Positions 35,178-46,096 of a stretch of 64,000 nt of DNA are shown here, piece after piece; position 1 is the first letter of the stretch; the number at the start of each line of letters is the position of its first letter. Location of the stretch: positions 4,556,685 to 4,620,684 of the forward strand of contig NZ_AP023086.1 of the NCBI RefSeq assembly GCF_021655555.1, written 5' to 3'. A program made the translations under genes and the position numbers. The DNA is from Marinagarivorans cellulosilyticus. Its GTDB lineage: Bacteria; Pseudomonadota; Gammaproteobacteria; Pseudomonadales; Cellvibrionaceae. The notes beneath the pieces were generated by a model. That model had not been told where the DNA came from. It was given only the letters and a program-made list of their open reading frames with translations, and did no database searches.

Positions 35178-37211
35178 TTAACGAGCAAAATACGTTTGCG
35201 CAAGCTCAAAGGCTTTAACCCCGATTTTCTCACCGATAATGCGGCCCGGAATATCATCTTGTGGCGGATGAATGCCGCCCCATATACGCGATAAACTGCA
35301 CTGATCAGAAGCATCACGATACGTTGCCCATTCGAGAGTTAAATCCACGCTTGGGCCCTGCTCAAAAACAAGGAAATCGTTAGCTTTGATTTCAAACTCG
35401 CTTTTGCCACCTGGGAAATACTCATCGCCGGTTAACAAAGTGAGTACCTCAGCCGCTGCCCGCGAATAGGTAGAGTGGCCAGACACATAGCCGGCAAAAG
35501 GCGGCGATACAAACGAAGGCCTTTGATAGGGCCACCAGTTATCGATCAAAATCCAACCGACATCACCAGTATCATTGGCGGGGTTAACCACATACTCTGG
35601 CCCCTGCCATGCACGCACTTTTATTTTGCCAACAAATTGGTTGTCGTAGCCCGCTAGCGGGTCACCCGCTTGCACCAGCTCTATATAGCCTGGCGTCAGT
35701 GGAATCCCATCAGGGTGCCAAGACGGCGCCAACGCATCGGTGCTTTGCCCTAACTCAGCCATAGCCCTCAACGCTGACACCGGCCGAACATAGTCGTACC
35801 ACCCTTTAATGCTCCAAGCCGATATAGCCGCATCGTGCATAGCACCGCCAAGCGCGAAATAAGCTTTAATATCCCACTCCAAGGCACCTAGTTCATTGCC
35901 TTCTCCGCGAAAACGGCGCTTTAATGCGGGGTGATCGGTCACCGCGTTTAAAATCACAAACCAGTGGCCCGGCGGGGTTTCAGAGTCTGGGCCGTCAGCC
36001 CAAAACTCTGCCAGTACCCGAGTGTAATCTCCTCGGGGGACCCATTGCGGCTCATAGGGCATTCCCGTTTTAGGGTTAATGCTATGCCCGTGGCTAGCGT
36101 CCCCTCCGTCTAGAGCATTGTAAAAATTTGGATAGCCCTCAGCTGTCGCAGGCAGCTGCCCCACATTACCAACACTTGCCGGTGATATATCCCACATAAC
36201 ACCATCACTGGGGTCTAGGTGGGACGACCACAATGCAACTAAGGAAAACCCCCATTGATATGCGGCTGTCGTTTCTGTGCCGAGCTGCGAGGGCGCACCT
36301 GGGTCGTGATAAACCTTATAGGAACCACCCTCGCGCTGATAAACCGAAAGCTCGTCATCGGTAAGAGCAAAGGGCTGAACATTGCCCCACTCAGGCCCTA
36401 GAAACTCTAAAGCTCCCCCGGTAATAGGATTACCGGCCTGATCGATAAAGGTAGATAGCGCTAGCGGCTGCCAGCGGTTGGGATCAACGATATCGGGGTT
36501 GCCCGATAATTGAGGGGATAGCGGCGGATTGGCCGGCGAATAATTAATACTGGCATAACTATTGAGTTCATTCGAGCCATCTTGCAGCCCAAACTGGATA
36601 TAACACTCACCAATAAAATTCCCTAAAGCGGCAGCATCACCTTCGGTCACATCCATGGACTGCTTGTTGATATCGTAACCGAGTTCTAGCATCAGATTAT
36701 CGGCATTTAAGGCCGTCACCGCCGCACTTGGTGATGCAGCAAAACGATGCCGAATTAACCGGTAAGCCGCGTAAGAAATTGCCTCCTCTCTATTACCCTG
36801 CTGCATTAAATTGTCGGCACTTTGTGCGTAAGCATTAAAATCTAGCGTGCAATCCGTGCTGCCATATTGTTGCCCCAAAAGATAAGGGTTCGCATTTAAT
36901 GAGTAAGTACTCCACGCATCGTACATCGCTGCCGACAAGTGATGGAGATTTCTAGCATGAACGGTTGGGCGAGCATAATCGTTGCGAATGGCCTCCAGAA
37001 TTAACTCATTCCATTGGCGCGCAACCGATGCGCCGTCGATCACAATAGGATCGCCCTCTTCGTTCGCGACTTGGCGATCGTCACTACCACAAGACAAAAG
37101 CACAAGCGATGCAGGTAACAGCATCGCCAACACTCTTTGTTTCCCAAAACGACAAAATCCATACTGCAACGTCATGCCAGAACTACCCTTTACTAAAACT
37201 GCCTTTGCCAA
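35178..37211 (-). CDS. vanadium-dependent haloperoxidase / PAP2-superfamily lipoprotein
   Basis: The 677-residue protein is exported: a signal ending in the lipobox LLSC (residues about 38-41). The C-terminal part shows the PAP2/vanadium haloperoxidase signatures: PFAGYVSGHSTYSRAA with His579 and GGIHPPQDDIPGR with His648, which would bind vanadate or phosphate. An Arg/Lys-containing first motif lies further upstream (KGWYDYVRPVSALR). Such bacterial enzymes are widespread in marine bacteria and may halogenate or oxidise, but acid phosphatase activity cannot be excluded. It is monocistronic. An alternative start at Met13 would fit the signal peptide better. Confidence 0.85.
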   Translation of the reverse strand: MAKAVLVKGSSGMTLQYGFCRFGKQRVLAMLLPASLVLLSCGSDDRQVANEEGDPIVIDGASVARQWNELILEAIRNDYARPTVHARNLHHLSAAMYDAWSTYSLNANPYLLGQQYGSTDCTLDFNAYAQSADNLMQQGNREEAISYAAYRLIRHRFAASPSAAVTALNADNLMLELGYDINKQSMDVTEGDAAALGNFIGECYIQFGLQDGSNELNSYASINYSPANPPLSPQLSGNPDIVDPNRWQPLALSTFIDQAGNPITGGALEFLGPEWGNVQPFALTDDELSVYQREGGSYKVYHDPGAPSQLGTETTAAYQWGFSLVALWSSHLDPSDGVMWDISPASVGNVGQLPATAEGYPNFYNALDGGDASHGHSINPKTGMPYEPQWVPRGDYTRVLAEFWADGPDSETPPGHWFVILNAVTDHPALKRRFRGEGNELGALEWDIKAYFALGGAMHDAAISAWSIKGWYDYVRPVSALRAMAELGQSTDALAPSWHPDGIPLTPGYIELVQAGDPLAGYDNQFVGKIKVRAWQGPEYVVNPANDTGDVGWILIDNWWPYQRPSFVSPPFAGYVSGHSTYSRAAAEVLTLLTGDEYFPGGKSEFEIKANDFLVFEQGPSVDLTLEWATYRDASDQCSLSRIWGGIHPPQDDIPGRIIGEKIGVKAFELAQTYFAR

Positions 37212-37428
37212 ACCCTAACATTGCATTAACTTTTGGCCCAGGATCGCTTCGCTGCTTCCATAGCCGTATTTCTAACGTCGTACTCAATTTCTCTGGATCT
37301 CACCTAGAGTGACTAGTATCAATCCAAAAAAAATCTCCGTTCAACGCTATAAATACCACTCTAAAAGCTCCTGAACTCAAAATCTAATGCAACGTTAGGG
37401 TAAACTCGGCAAAGGAACACAACACATA

Positions 37429-39090
37429 TTATTGAAATTTTTTGCGCGCCGTTTGACGGCTTTTTTCTCTAAAAAGTAGAAGCCCCAAAAGAGCTAAAAG
37501 CCCACCACTCAAAGCGCCTCCACTTTTCACATCAAGACTCGAATCTGTCCTATCGCCAGAGACTACAGTAGGAAACTCATTTTTAGCCAAAACCACAGGG
37601 TCGCTAGTGGCACTGGTTTTTTCAACCTGCCACACAGCGGCCTGCTCAGAAGCATTCACAGCCGGCCCAAAAGGCAGCCCCAGCCCCAGGGAATCCACTA
37701 CCAGTTCATCCTCACGCCCTGTACCTTCGCCCAACTTGAGTGTCCAATGATCTTTATCGTTAATGCATGCCATTGTTAAAGTGGCATTACGCGTTAATTG
37801 CTGCGCTGGCATAGACGGGTTAAAAGTAAATTCCGGATTCATATCCATCTCATCAGCCGACAAGGTGGTGTATAGGCGCGTTAAATATAAATCATCGTCA
37901 AGAATATCAATCGCATTATTCAGAGGTGTAATGACTTGATCGTTTACCGTCGCCATTAATGCGATGCGTGCTTGCGCTAGTTGATCAACCGTAAAAACCT
38001 CCTCCATACTCAAAGGTTCGCCATAAACGAATCCATTACTCGTCGGCAAGGCGCTTCTAATCGCATCTTGTATAACGGCCGAGCCACCCATTTGCCAAAA
38101 GCCGCTGATAAAACCGGCATCCGATAATCCCGCCAGTTCAGCTAATGCATCCTCCCATTGCTTAGCGGTGGTAAAGCGCTCGGGTAAATTAGGTAAATAG
38201 CCTGCAAAATCGGTAGCAAAACCTTGACCACCTGCTTCGTCCATCGCTTGCGTAATTAAATTTTGGTAACTGGCATACGCCGAACGGGGTCCATTAAACC
38301 AATTTAAACGGGTGTAATTAGGTGTGACGTGATCAAAGTTTTTAGGTACACCGCGACCGTTGCCTAATAACCAGACTAAAACCCCCATATCATCTTGTGC
38401 TGCAACGGCGGTTAACGTCATCGGTATTACCGGCACATCACTTTGGTACTTCAAGATAATTGGCTGAATACTGCCCACATTGGCGCTGTTTTTAAGTTTT
38501 AACACCACAAATTTAGACTGCGCTGCAATATAAGGCGCCAATAAATTACCGCCTTCATCCGTCAGATCAAGATTGTTATCATCTAACCAATTAGCTAATG
38601 CTTCTGGGTCATCACTACTCACCACCAACGCATCAAAAGGACCAACACTGAGTTGACGCTCAATGGTCACTCCAGTACCCGAAGATGGCTGACCACTATC
38701 GGAATCCACCACAGACGCCGGTAAAGCAACAAAATCAACTTCCGGCCGTGGACAACCCTGCCCCACTCGCTCAAGCAAAAACTGCGGGCGGGTGCTGAGT
38801 TCCAACTCGGTAAATATTTGATCACTGCCTAAGGAGATTTCCGGTGATTGCGGCACAGGGAGCACCCAACCAAAATCTTCAGCGTTGCCCACATAATCTA
38901 TCTTGATCATCGCTGTGGTTTGATCACCGTCTTGGCGAAAAACAATTTGCTCACCGGCCTGATCAATCGGCACAAAATTACAAAAAAATCCACCGCAAGC
39001 AGTGCTCTGCTGCGCAGCGCCAAGGCTTAAGAACACCAACAAACTCGATAACGGTTTTTTCATACTGGACAATAGAATCGGAATAGCCAC
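37429..39090 (-). CDS. DUF2330 exported protein with GlyGly-CTERM-like tail (copy 1)
   Basis: The 553-residue protein has a signal peptide (KKPLSSLLVFLSLGAAQQSTA) followed by CGGFFCNF, the N-terminal hallmark of DUF2330 proteins, and a large conserved domain with EDFGWVLPVPQSPEI. The C-terminus is a GlyGly-CTERM-like tripartite tail: KSGGALSGG, a hydrophobic helix (LLALLGLLLF) and basic residues. Such tails are cut by rhombosortase in type II secretion systems. GTG 39090 follows AAGGAGA. It is the downstream member of a tandem pair about 75-80% alike by eye. Confidence 0.88.
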   Translation of the reverse strand: MAIPILLSSMKKPLSSLLVFLSLGAAQQSTACGGFFCNFVPIDQAGEQIVFRQDGDQTTAMIKIDYVGNAEDFGWVLPVPQSPEISLGSDQIFTELELSTRPQFLLERVGQGCPRPEVDFVALPASVVDSDSGQPSSGTGVTIERQLSVGPFDALVVSSDDPEALANWLDDNNLDLTDEGGNLLAPYIAAQSKFVVLKLKNSANVGSIQPIILKYQSDVPVIPMTLTAVAAQDDMGVLVWLLGNGRGVPKNFDHVTPNYTRLNWFNGPRSAYASYQNLITQAMDEAGGQGFATDFAGYLPNLPERFTTAKQWEDALAELAGLSDAGFISGFWQMGGSAVIQDAIRSALPTSNGFVYGEPLSMEEVFTVDQLAQARIALMATVNDQVITPLNNAIDILDDDLYLTRLYTTLSADEMDMNPEFTFNPSMPAQQLTRNATLTMACINDKDHWTLKLGEGTGREDELVVDSLGLGLPFGPAVNASEQAAVWQVEKTSATSDPVVLAKNEFPTVVSGDRTDSSLDVKSGGALSGGLLALLGLLLFREKSRQTARKKFQ

Positions 39091-39288
39091 AACAATCTCC
39101 TTTTAAGGGTGCATTGTAAGATCATACTTAGGCAGCACTACTGGCGACCCAAGCCATCAAAGGCCCGAGTATAGCGAGTTAATATTTTAGAATTGTAATC
39201 TATTGTAATGATGGGATAAAAAACACTCCGGCCCCTACAAAACGCTAGCCGCCCACAAAGCCAAGACCCGCTGGCGGCATAACCACGG

Positions 39289-41067
39289 TTAACGCGCGTT
39301 GGTACGCATCTTTTTAAAGTTGCGCAACCTAAGCACCAAAAGACCGAATAGTGCTAAAAAGCCACTGCCCATTGAGCCACCGCTTTTAATATCGATCCCG
39401 GAGCTTGTCGATGAAGCGGTGCTACTCACAGCAACCGAATCATCCGAATTTACTGCAAGAGAGCTTGAGCTAGTGCTAGCCGTGGAGCTAAAACTAGATG
39501 TCGAGCTGCTCGTCCACACTGGAACTGTAATATCCCCAACGGATACCAACGGAGTGAAGTCATTTTTCGCCAAAACAATTGGATCACTAGTGCCGCTGGT
39601 TTTTTCCACCTGCCATACAGCCGGTTGAGAAGAAGCTCCTCTGGCAACGCCAAAAGGCTGGCCCCAGCCTAACGAATCAACCACAAGCTCATCTTCACGC
39701 CCAGTACCGGCGCCCAATTTAAGCGTCCAATGGTCTTGATTATCAACGCATGCGCTTGTAAGTGTGGCATTACGGGTTAATTGCTGCGGGTCCATTGAAG
39801 GGTTAAAGGTGAACTCTGGGTTCATATCCATCTCATCGGCAGACAAGGTGGTATATAAACGCGTTAAGTATAAATCGTCATCAAGAATATCAATGGCGTT
39901 ATTCACCGGCATTATCAGTTGGTTATTAACCGTGTCTGTCAATTCGACCCGAGCCAAGGCTAATTCTTCAGCGGTAAAAAGTTCTTCCATGCTTAAAGGC
40001 TGGGCATACACAAAAGTATTACTGGTCGGCAAGGCATTCCGGATTGTATCTTGAACAACGGCCGAACCACCCATTTTCCAAAAGCCGCTAATAAAGCCAG
40101 CATCCGATAGGCCGGCCAACTCCTCCAACGCGCCAACCCACATATCAGGCGTGGTAAAGCGCTCCGGTAAGTTGGGCAAATAACCCGCAAAGTCAGTGGC
40201 AAAACCTTGCCCGCCGGCCTCATCCATCGCTTGGGTAATTAAATTTTGATAGCTGGCATAAGCCGAACGCGGCCCGTTAAACCAATTCAAACGTGTATAG
40301 TTGGGCGTAACATGCTTAAAGTTTTTAGGCACCCCACGCCCATCACCTAACAGCCAAACTAAAACCCCCATATTATCCTGCGCGGCAACGGCTGTTAACG
40401 TCATTGGAATCACCGGCACATCACTTTGATACTTTAATATAATGGGCTGAATACTGCCTGAGTTGGCGTTATTTTTAAGCTTTAACACAACAAATTTGGA
40501 TTGTGCAGCAATATACGGTGCTAGCAAACTACCGCCTTCATCCGTTAAATCCAGGTTGTTTTCGTCTAGCCAGTTAGCTAAAGCCTCTGGGTCATCGCTA
40601 CTTACGACCAATGCATCAAAAGGACCAACGCTTAATTGGCGCTCGATAATAACACCCGATGATGAAGAAGCCTGGCTACTAACAGCAACCGAAGAAGCAC
40701 TCTCGTTACTGGCAAAATCGAACGCAGGCCGCGGGCAGCCCTGCCCTACGCGCTCAAGCAAAAATTGCGGGCGCGTACTAAGCTCTAATTCAGTAAAAAT
40801 TTGATCGCTGCCTAAAGAAATTTCTGGCGTTTGCGGTACCGGTAAAACCCAGCCAAAATCTGCGGCGTTACCTGCATAATCAATTTTGATCATCGCGGTT
40901 GTTTGGTCGCCATCTTGGCGAAATACGATTTGCTCACCGGCTTGATCAATGGGAACAAAATCACAAAAGAAGCCACCGCATGCACTACTATGCTGCGCCA
41001 CCCCAAAACTTACCAATAACAACAAGCCAGATAACGGTTTTTTTATACTCGGGAATACAATCGCCAC
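39289..41067 (-). CDS. DUF2330 exported protein with GlyGly-CTERM-like tail (copy 2)
   Basis: The 592-residue paralogue of the neighbouring protein has the same signal peptide and CGGFFCDF start. It differs by Ser-rich insertions (SSSTSSFSSTASTSSSS near residue 545 and a shorter one near 140), and ends with KSGGSMGSGFLALFGLLVLR plus basic residues, again GlyGly-CTERM-like. It also starts with GTG behind AAGGAGA. The Ser-rich linker would hold the domain away from the cell surface. DUF2330 has no known function. The pair probably arose by tandem duplication and the copies are separated by 198 nt. Confidence 0.88.
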   Translation of the reverse strand: MAIVFPSIKKPLSGLLLLVSFGVAQHSSACGGFFCDFVPIDQAGEQIVFRQDGDQTTAMIKIDYAGNAADFGWVLPVPQTPEISLGSDQIFTELELSTRPQFLLERVGQGCPRPAFDFASNESASSVAVSSQASSSSGVIIERQLSVGPFDALVVSSDDPEALANWLDENNLDLTDEGGSLLAPYIAAQSKFVVLKLKNNANSGSIQPIILKYQSDVPVIPMTLTAVAAQDNMGVLVWLLGDGRGVPKNFKHVTPNYTRLNWFNGPRSAYASYQNLITQAMDEAGGQGFATDFAGYLPNLPERFTTPDMWVGALEELAGLSDAGFISGFWKMGGSAVVQDTIRNALPTSNTFVYAQPLSMEELFTAEELALARVELTDTVNNQLIMPVNNAIDILDDDLYLTRLYTTLSADEMDMNPEFTFNPSMDPQQLTRNATLTSACVDNQDHWTLKLGAGTGREDELVVDSLGWGQPFGVARGASSQPAVWQVEKTSGTSDPIVLAKNDFTPLVSVGDITVPVWTSSSTSSFSSTASTSSSSLAVNSDDSVAVSSTASSTSSGIDIKSGGSMGSGFLALFGLLVLRLRNFKKMRTNAR

Positions 41068-41433
41068 ATTAATCTCCTTTGAGAGGGATATCTTGTAAAA
41101 TTTTAAGTACCACGCGAAACAACAGTGAGATTATATCGATTTGATTTTCGGAATTTGTAATTGTTTGTAACGACGAAAAAGGCAGCAATAGCTGAGGGTA
41201 AAGCGCTAGATAAATAGAATGGAAACACGCCATTAAAGGCTATAGCGCATATAATAATATTATGTGAAAGCCGTTTACACTCCCACGCTATCGTCAAAAT
41301 TTAGGCAGACTGCAAGTACAGCCTTAGGTTATAAAATACTCGCCAATTTGCCAGCGCAACTGCGGGAAAATGGGCGATGCGCACAACATAAAAGCTAGAC
41401 TATAGTTAATAGATTCCCTGTCTCTTTAAAGGT
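41068..41433. other. intergenic region between DUF2330 copy 2 and the receptor gene
   Basis: About 365 nt separating divergent genes. It must hold both promoters. No hairpin, repeat or RNA gene stands out. Confidence 0.4.
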
Positions 41434-43932
41434 GTGAATCATTCAGTCATGCGGTATATGGCAGTTACACACTCAGCCCAAATTATACGCTTTGCATTAA
41501 TAGCAGGCTTACTGCTGAGTATCGCCAACCAAGCCTTTGCGAGCGCGCTACGCTTTTATAACCTGCCACAACAAGACCCGCACACCATAGGCTCTATTAC
41601 CGCCATACAGCAAGATCACCAAGGTTTTATCTGGTTTGCCGGCAGCAACGGCTTAGCCCGCTTTGATGGCTACGATTTTAAAATTCTGCAACAAGAAGAT
41701 ACAAACCTCAACTCCATCAGCACCAACAGCATCAATGATTTAGCCATAGACCATAACAGCGGCTATTTTTGGCTTGCAACTTACTGGGGACTAAACCGCT
41801 ACGACCCGCGCACCAATCTATTCAAACGCTACTTTCATAACAAAGACGATGCAAATAGCCCCAGCCACAATGCCATTCTTAAAGTCGTTGTTAGTGCACA
41901 AAACCATCTTTGGATCGCCACGCAAGGTGGAGGCCTCAATAAGCTTAATTTAAGTAACGATCAATTTAGCCGCTTTAATCGCCAAAATAGCCCTTTGCAA
42001 GAAGATCACATCACTAGCCTTTACGAAGACAGTAAAGGCATGCTGTGGGTGGGGTACTTGAATGCTGGAGCAAGCCAGTTGCGATTAAACAATGCCGGTA
42101 CCCTTGAGCTAATTGCCCACTACAACATCGCAAACAACAGCTTAAGCCATGATTATGTTATGGATTTTCAAGAAGATCACGAAGGTCGAATGTGGGTGGC
42201 GACACAAAACGGATTAGATCGGCAAGATAAAAACCAGCAATGGGCCCACTTCAGCAACGACAAAAGCGCCCCTAACAGCTTGTGGAGCCGCGCAATTGTC
42301 GACTTGCATTTAGACGCACAAAAGCGGCTTTGGATTGTGGATTCAACGGGCCGCATATACCGAGTGCGCCACGATAACGGCGATTTTATTCGGTTTGCCC
42401 CAGAAATTGAAGGCACAGCCAACCACCTTTTTACCGACGCCCAAGGCGGCGTATGGCTTGGGCTAACGCCATCGGGTATTGCCCGAGCACACCGCTATGC
42501 CAGCGCTTTTAAGAACTTTACCGATTTTAGGCCAGGTAAAGCACTGAATAAAAACACAGAAGTCACCGCGGTTGAAGAAGATAAACACGGTAATTTTTGG
42601 GTAGGCACACAATTAAGCTTAAATTATATAAACCGTTACAACGGCAATATTGAACAAAGTTATCTCCACGACACATCCAACCCGAAGGGCCGGCGCGGTA
42701 GTGCCACCAACGGCATTGCACTGAGTGATGAGAATAGTCTTTGGGTAGGCAATTCCTGGCATGCACTGAACCGGCTAAATATCGAAAAAGGTGAATTCCA
42801 ACATTTTTTACCCAACGATAATATCGAGCATGATTTAAAAAACCGCCAAATTTGGAGCATAACAAAAGACAGCCAAAATCAAATTTGGGTGGGTGGCCAC
42901 CAAGGCTGGCTTCACAAATACAACCCACACGGGAATAATTTTCAAGCAATCCAAATCAATACCGACTACAACGCCAACCGAATAATGGCGATATATGAAG
43001 ACCGCAAGCAAGGTTTGTGGATTGGCACTGACAATGGCCTTTACCACTCAGAATCTCTCGATATTAACAAACCATTCACCCGTTACGACCACAGTAGTAC
43101 CGGTAGGCTAGTGCCAAATAACGACTCTATCTTTTCCATTTTGCACGATAGCCGCGGCCAATATTGGTTTGGCTCCAATGGCGGCGGGCTTTATCACTGG
43201 GATTCAACAACACAAACCTTTAACACTTACATGATGAAAGATGGCTTAGCTGGTAATAGTGTCACTGGGATACTTGAGGCCGACGACGGGGCTTTATGGC
43301 TAAGCACAAACAAGGGGTTATCTCGGTTAGATCCTCATTCACGCCAATTCAGAAATTTCACCACACAGCATGGCTTGCCCAGCAGTACCTTTTCGCAAGT
43401 TGCCAATAAACGCTTAAGTACAGGGGAGCTTGCATTTGGTAGCGCTGGCGGCCTCACTGTATTTGACCCTGAAGATATTTACCAAAATACCCATATACCT
43501 GAAGTGATTATTACGAATTTTTTATTGTTTAACCGCCCCGTTACCCCCCTCGAAGATAATGACTTTGGCCGCCCCCCCCTATTAACACAACAAATAAACT
43601 ACACAAAACACATTACCCTAGAGCATCATCAATCCGTTTTTAGCTTTGAATATTCGGCACTGAATCATGATTTACCCGAAGACAACCAATACGCTTACAA
43701 GCTAGACGGCTTTGATAAAGAGTGGGTTTTCGCCGGTCATCGCAGGCAAGCCACTTACACTAACCTTAATCCCGGCAACTATATTTTTCGCGTTAAAGCG
43801 GCAAATAATGAAGGCCTCTGGAATAACGAGGGAACTTGGATACACATAAAAATATTACCTCCATGGTGGAAAACATGGTGGGCCTACGGCCTCTATATAC
43901 TTTTCGCGGTGTTAATTATTGCAACACTGTAG
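41434..43932 (+). pseudogene. beta-propeller/Y_Y_Y sensor part of a diguanylate cyclase receptor, 5' half split by an IS
   Basis: The 832-residue fragment has a signal peptide (ending NQAFASA), a two-component-regulator beta-propeller of about 14 blades (recurring WIGTxxGLxR-type motifs such as GLWIGTDNGLYH), a Y_Y_Y domain near 690-800 (YAYKLDGFDKEWV) and the start of a membrane helix (WWAYGLYILFAVLII). The gene is host DNA only to 43921; the last three codons come from the IS4-family element. The 3' part continues at 45287. The complete gene would be a hybrid of Bacteroidetes-like sensor and GGDEF output, sensing a periplasmic ligand, probably a carbohydrate. Confidence 0.88.
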
Positions 43933-45286
43933 ACAGTTTTATGAAGCAATAAGCCCGTAATCACTCAGCTCCTCGTACACATTACAGACTTTAATCGATT
44001 TCAGGTTTACACCTAACCTCTCAAAAACTCTTGAGAGCAGATGCTGGTTGGACTTTCGTCGCTTCCAGCTCGCTATCGATATGACCGTTTTCTCAGCCGT
44101 TTGTTTTTTATCTCTATCCTCAATTTTTAATAGATTGAGAGCCGTTAATGACGCATTGACCTGATTATTGATGGCCTCCGAACGGCGTGATTGGCAATGT
44201 GTCAAGCCGGTGTATTGTTTAGCATCTCTGAATAAAAATTCTATTTGAAATCGAGCCCTGTAATACGACAATAATGTCAGTGCGTCTAAATTTTTATCTG
44301 TCGAGAACAATATCGCTCTTGTCGATACAGCTGAATCCGACGATCGAAGAAGCACTACACGTACCTCACGCTTCAATGAAACGCTATACGCGATGGCGCT
44401 GTATATTTCAGTGTTACTTTCATAGGATCCAATGTACTGAAAGCGCGATAGATCATTTTCAAAATTGATTTTCCCTTCGTATTGTTTGGGCCGCCCGCAG
44501 CCCGAGTATTCTCCCCGATAAAGCCATTTTAAATTTGCATCGACTCGTAGCTTGCCGACCATGTGCAGCCCTGCATTCACAACGCTGTTCACAAATTTAT
44601 ACTTGCTATAAAATGAATCAGCGGCTAGATACTGAATCTCTAAACGCTTCAATTCATCTGCCATATCGGCAGCATGATCAGCATAAAGATCAGTGCGTGT
44701 TTTACCTTCTGTATCGATGGTTTGCCGCGCATCAATCGAGTAAGCCGTATGACTTTTAATATTCACTGCGCTAATGAGTGACGTTTCTAGTCCTCGTTCA
44801 CTAGCCCCTTGAGCACCGTTATAAAACCAGCCTAGCCCCTCTGTCTTTTTACCTGACTTTTTCATGAAGCTAGCGTCAATGGCTGCAATATTTTCCTGCG
44901 ACCGCCCCAATGAATGCAAGAGAAGCTCTGTGTTGAATTGCGCAAACGGAAAACCACGTCGATACCAACGCGCGAATCGCTTCTCACTCATGTCGCTATA
45001 GCGACTCATATTTCTGAAAGTCGCTCGACCGTGAAATACAACCAATGTGGCAAGCAGGCCAGTCATAAATACACGTTGAGGCTTATTGATGCTAGGCATT
45101 AAACTGAAAATAGTGTTTACTAGGTCTGTCATGGGTAAATCTTGTGGGTTGTTTGATGTCAGAAACCAAATTATCTCAAAATTTATCCATGACACCTAAT
45201 AACATAGCGAAACTCTATTCCCTTCCTGCCGACACGACATGACTACTTTGGGCCTATTGTGGTGCTTAAAACTGTCCGAAGTGTTG
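43922..45286 (-). mobile_element. IS4-family insertion sequence, about 1365 bp
   Basis: The element is bounded by inverted ends CAACACT...GACAGTTTTA (left, 43922) and the complementary TAAAACTGTC...AGTGTTG (right, to 45286). It is flanked by the direct repeat TTATTG (43916-43921 and 45287-45292; the next base, C, also agrees). Its removal with one repeat joins the two halves of the diguanylate cyclase receptor in frame as LFAVLIIAKAQYSQY. The element contains a single transposase gene. Confidence 0.88.
43939..45132 (-). CDS. IS4-family transposase
   Basis: About 397 residues. The DDE catalytic residues appear in order: Asp in IAAIDASFMKKSG, Asp in YLAADSFYSKYKF, and Glu in the YREK-type block YRARFQIEFLFRDAKQ. 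The last block is characteristic of the IS4 family. All domains seem intact and no stop or frameshift is present, so the element may still be active. ATG 45132 (MTDLVNTIF) is chosen; GTG 45195 would add 21 residues with no better ribosome binding site. The closest IS subgroup cannot be told without a search. Confidence 0.88.
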   Translation of the reverse strand: MTDLVNTIFSLMPSINKPQRVFMTGLLATLVVFHGRATFRNMSRYSDMSEKRFARWYRRGFPFAQFNTELLLHSLGRSQENIAAIDASFMKKSGKKTEGLGWFYNGAQGASERGLETSLISAVNIKSHTAYSIDARQTIDTEGKTRTDLYADHAADMADELKRLEIQYLAADSFYSKYKFVNSVVNAGLHMVGKLRVDANLKWLYRGEYSGCGRPKQYEGKINFENDLSRFQYIGSYESNTEIYSAIAYSVSLKREVRVVLLRSSDSAVSTRAILFSTDKNLDALTLLSYYRARFQIEFLFRDAKQYTGLTHCQSRRSEAINNQVNASLTALNLLKIEDRDKKQTAEKTVISIASWKRRKSNQHLLSRVFERLGVNLKSIKVCNVYEELSDYGLIAS

Positions 45287-46086
45287 TTATTGCCAAAGCA
45301 CAATATAGCCAGTATATAAAACGCGAGCTCGCCGAAAGGCAAAGCCGAGAACTCGAGAAAAAAGTGGCTGAGCGCACACATGAGCTACACGATAAGAACA
45401 AAGAGCTACAAGCTGCCTATAAAGCCATGGAAGAGCAGAGCTTATCAGACCAATTAACCGGGCTAAAAAATCGCCACTTCCTTTACAAAACAATTCCTGT
45501 AGAACTGGCCAGCGCTGCCCGCCACTATAGCCGCCCCATTGAAAAAGGCCAACGAACAACACCGAGCGCTGACCTTATATTTTATATTATTGACCTAGAT
45601 TACTTTAAAAATATTAACGACGAGTACGGTCACAATAACGGCGATGTCGTGTTAAAGCGTGTTGCTAAAGCCTTAGAGGGATGCTGCCGAACTTCGGATA
45701 TCATTGTGCGCTGGGGCGGCGAAGAGTTTCTAATCGTTAGCCGATTAAGCCCTCGCGGTAACGCTCATGAAGCAGCCGAAAGAATTCGCCAAGCCGTAGC
45801 CGAGACGCACATTGCCTTAAACAACGGAAAAATCATTCAATGCACTTGCTCCATTGGATTTAGCAGTTTTCCTTTCGATATTAACAATCCCACAATTCTT
45901 TCCATGGAGCAAACACTGCACATAGCCGACCATTGCTTATACATAGTTAAAGCCAGTGGTCGCAACGGTTGGGCTGGAATTGTAGATGGCGACATCACCA
46001 ATATTTCACCACAACAATTAAACAACAATCTACCCGAGCTTATCGAACAGCAGCGTTTTACCCTGCGCACTTCGCAGCAGAAGTAA
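45287..46086 (+). pseudogene. diguanylate cyclase (GGDEF) part of the split receptor, 3' half
   Basis: Host coding resumes after the IS with VIAKAQYSQYIKREL, a coiled coil (ELEKKVAERTHELHDKNKELQAAY) and a complete GGDEF domain: DQLTGLKNRHF, IDLDYFKNINDEYGHNNGD and the signature GGEEF in VRWGGEEFLIV. A GTG at 45259 inside the IS could start translation of this part, which would give a soluble, unregulated cyclase. No RxxD inhibitory site stands at the usual position; CCRTSD lies near it. The MITE copy A is inserted 5 nt after the stop codon. Confidence 0.88.
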
Positions 46087-46096
46087 CTACCTAAAG

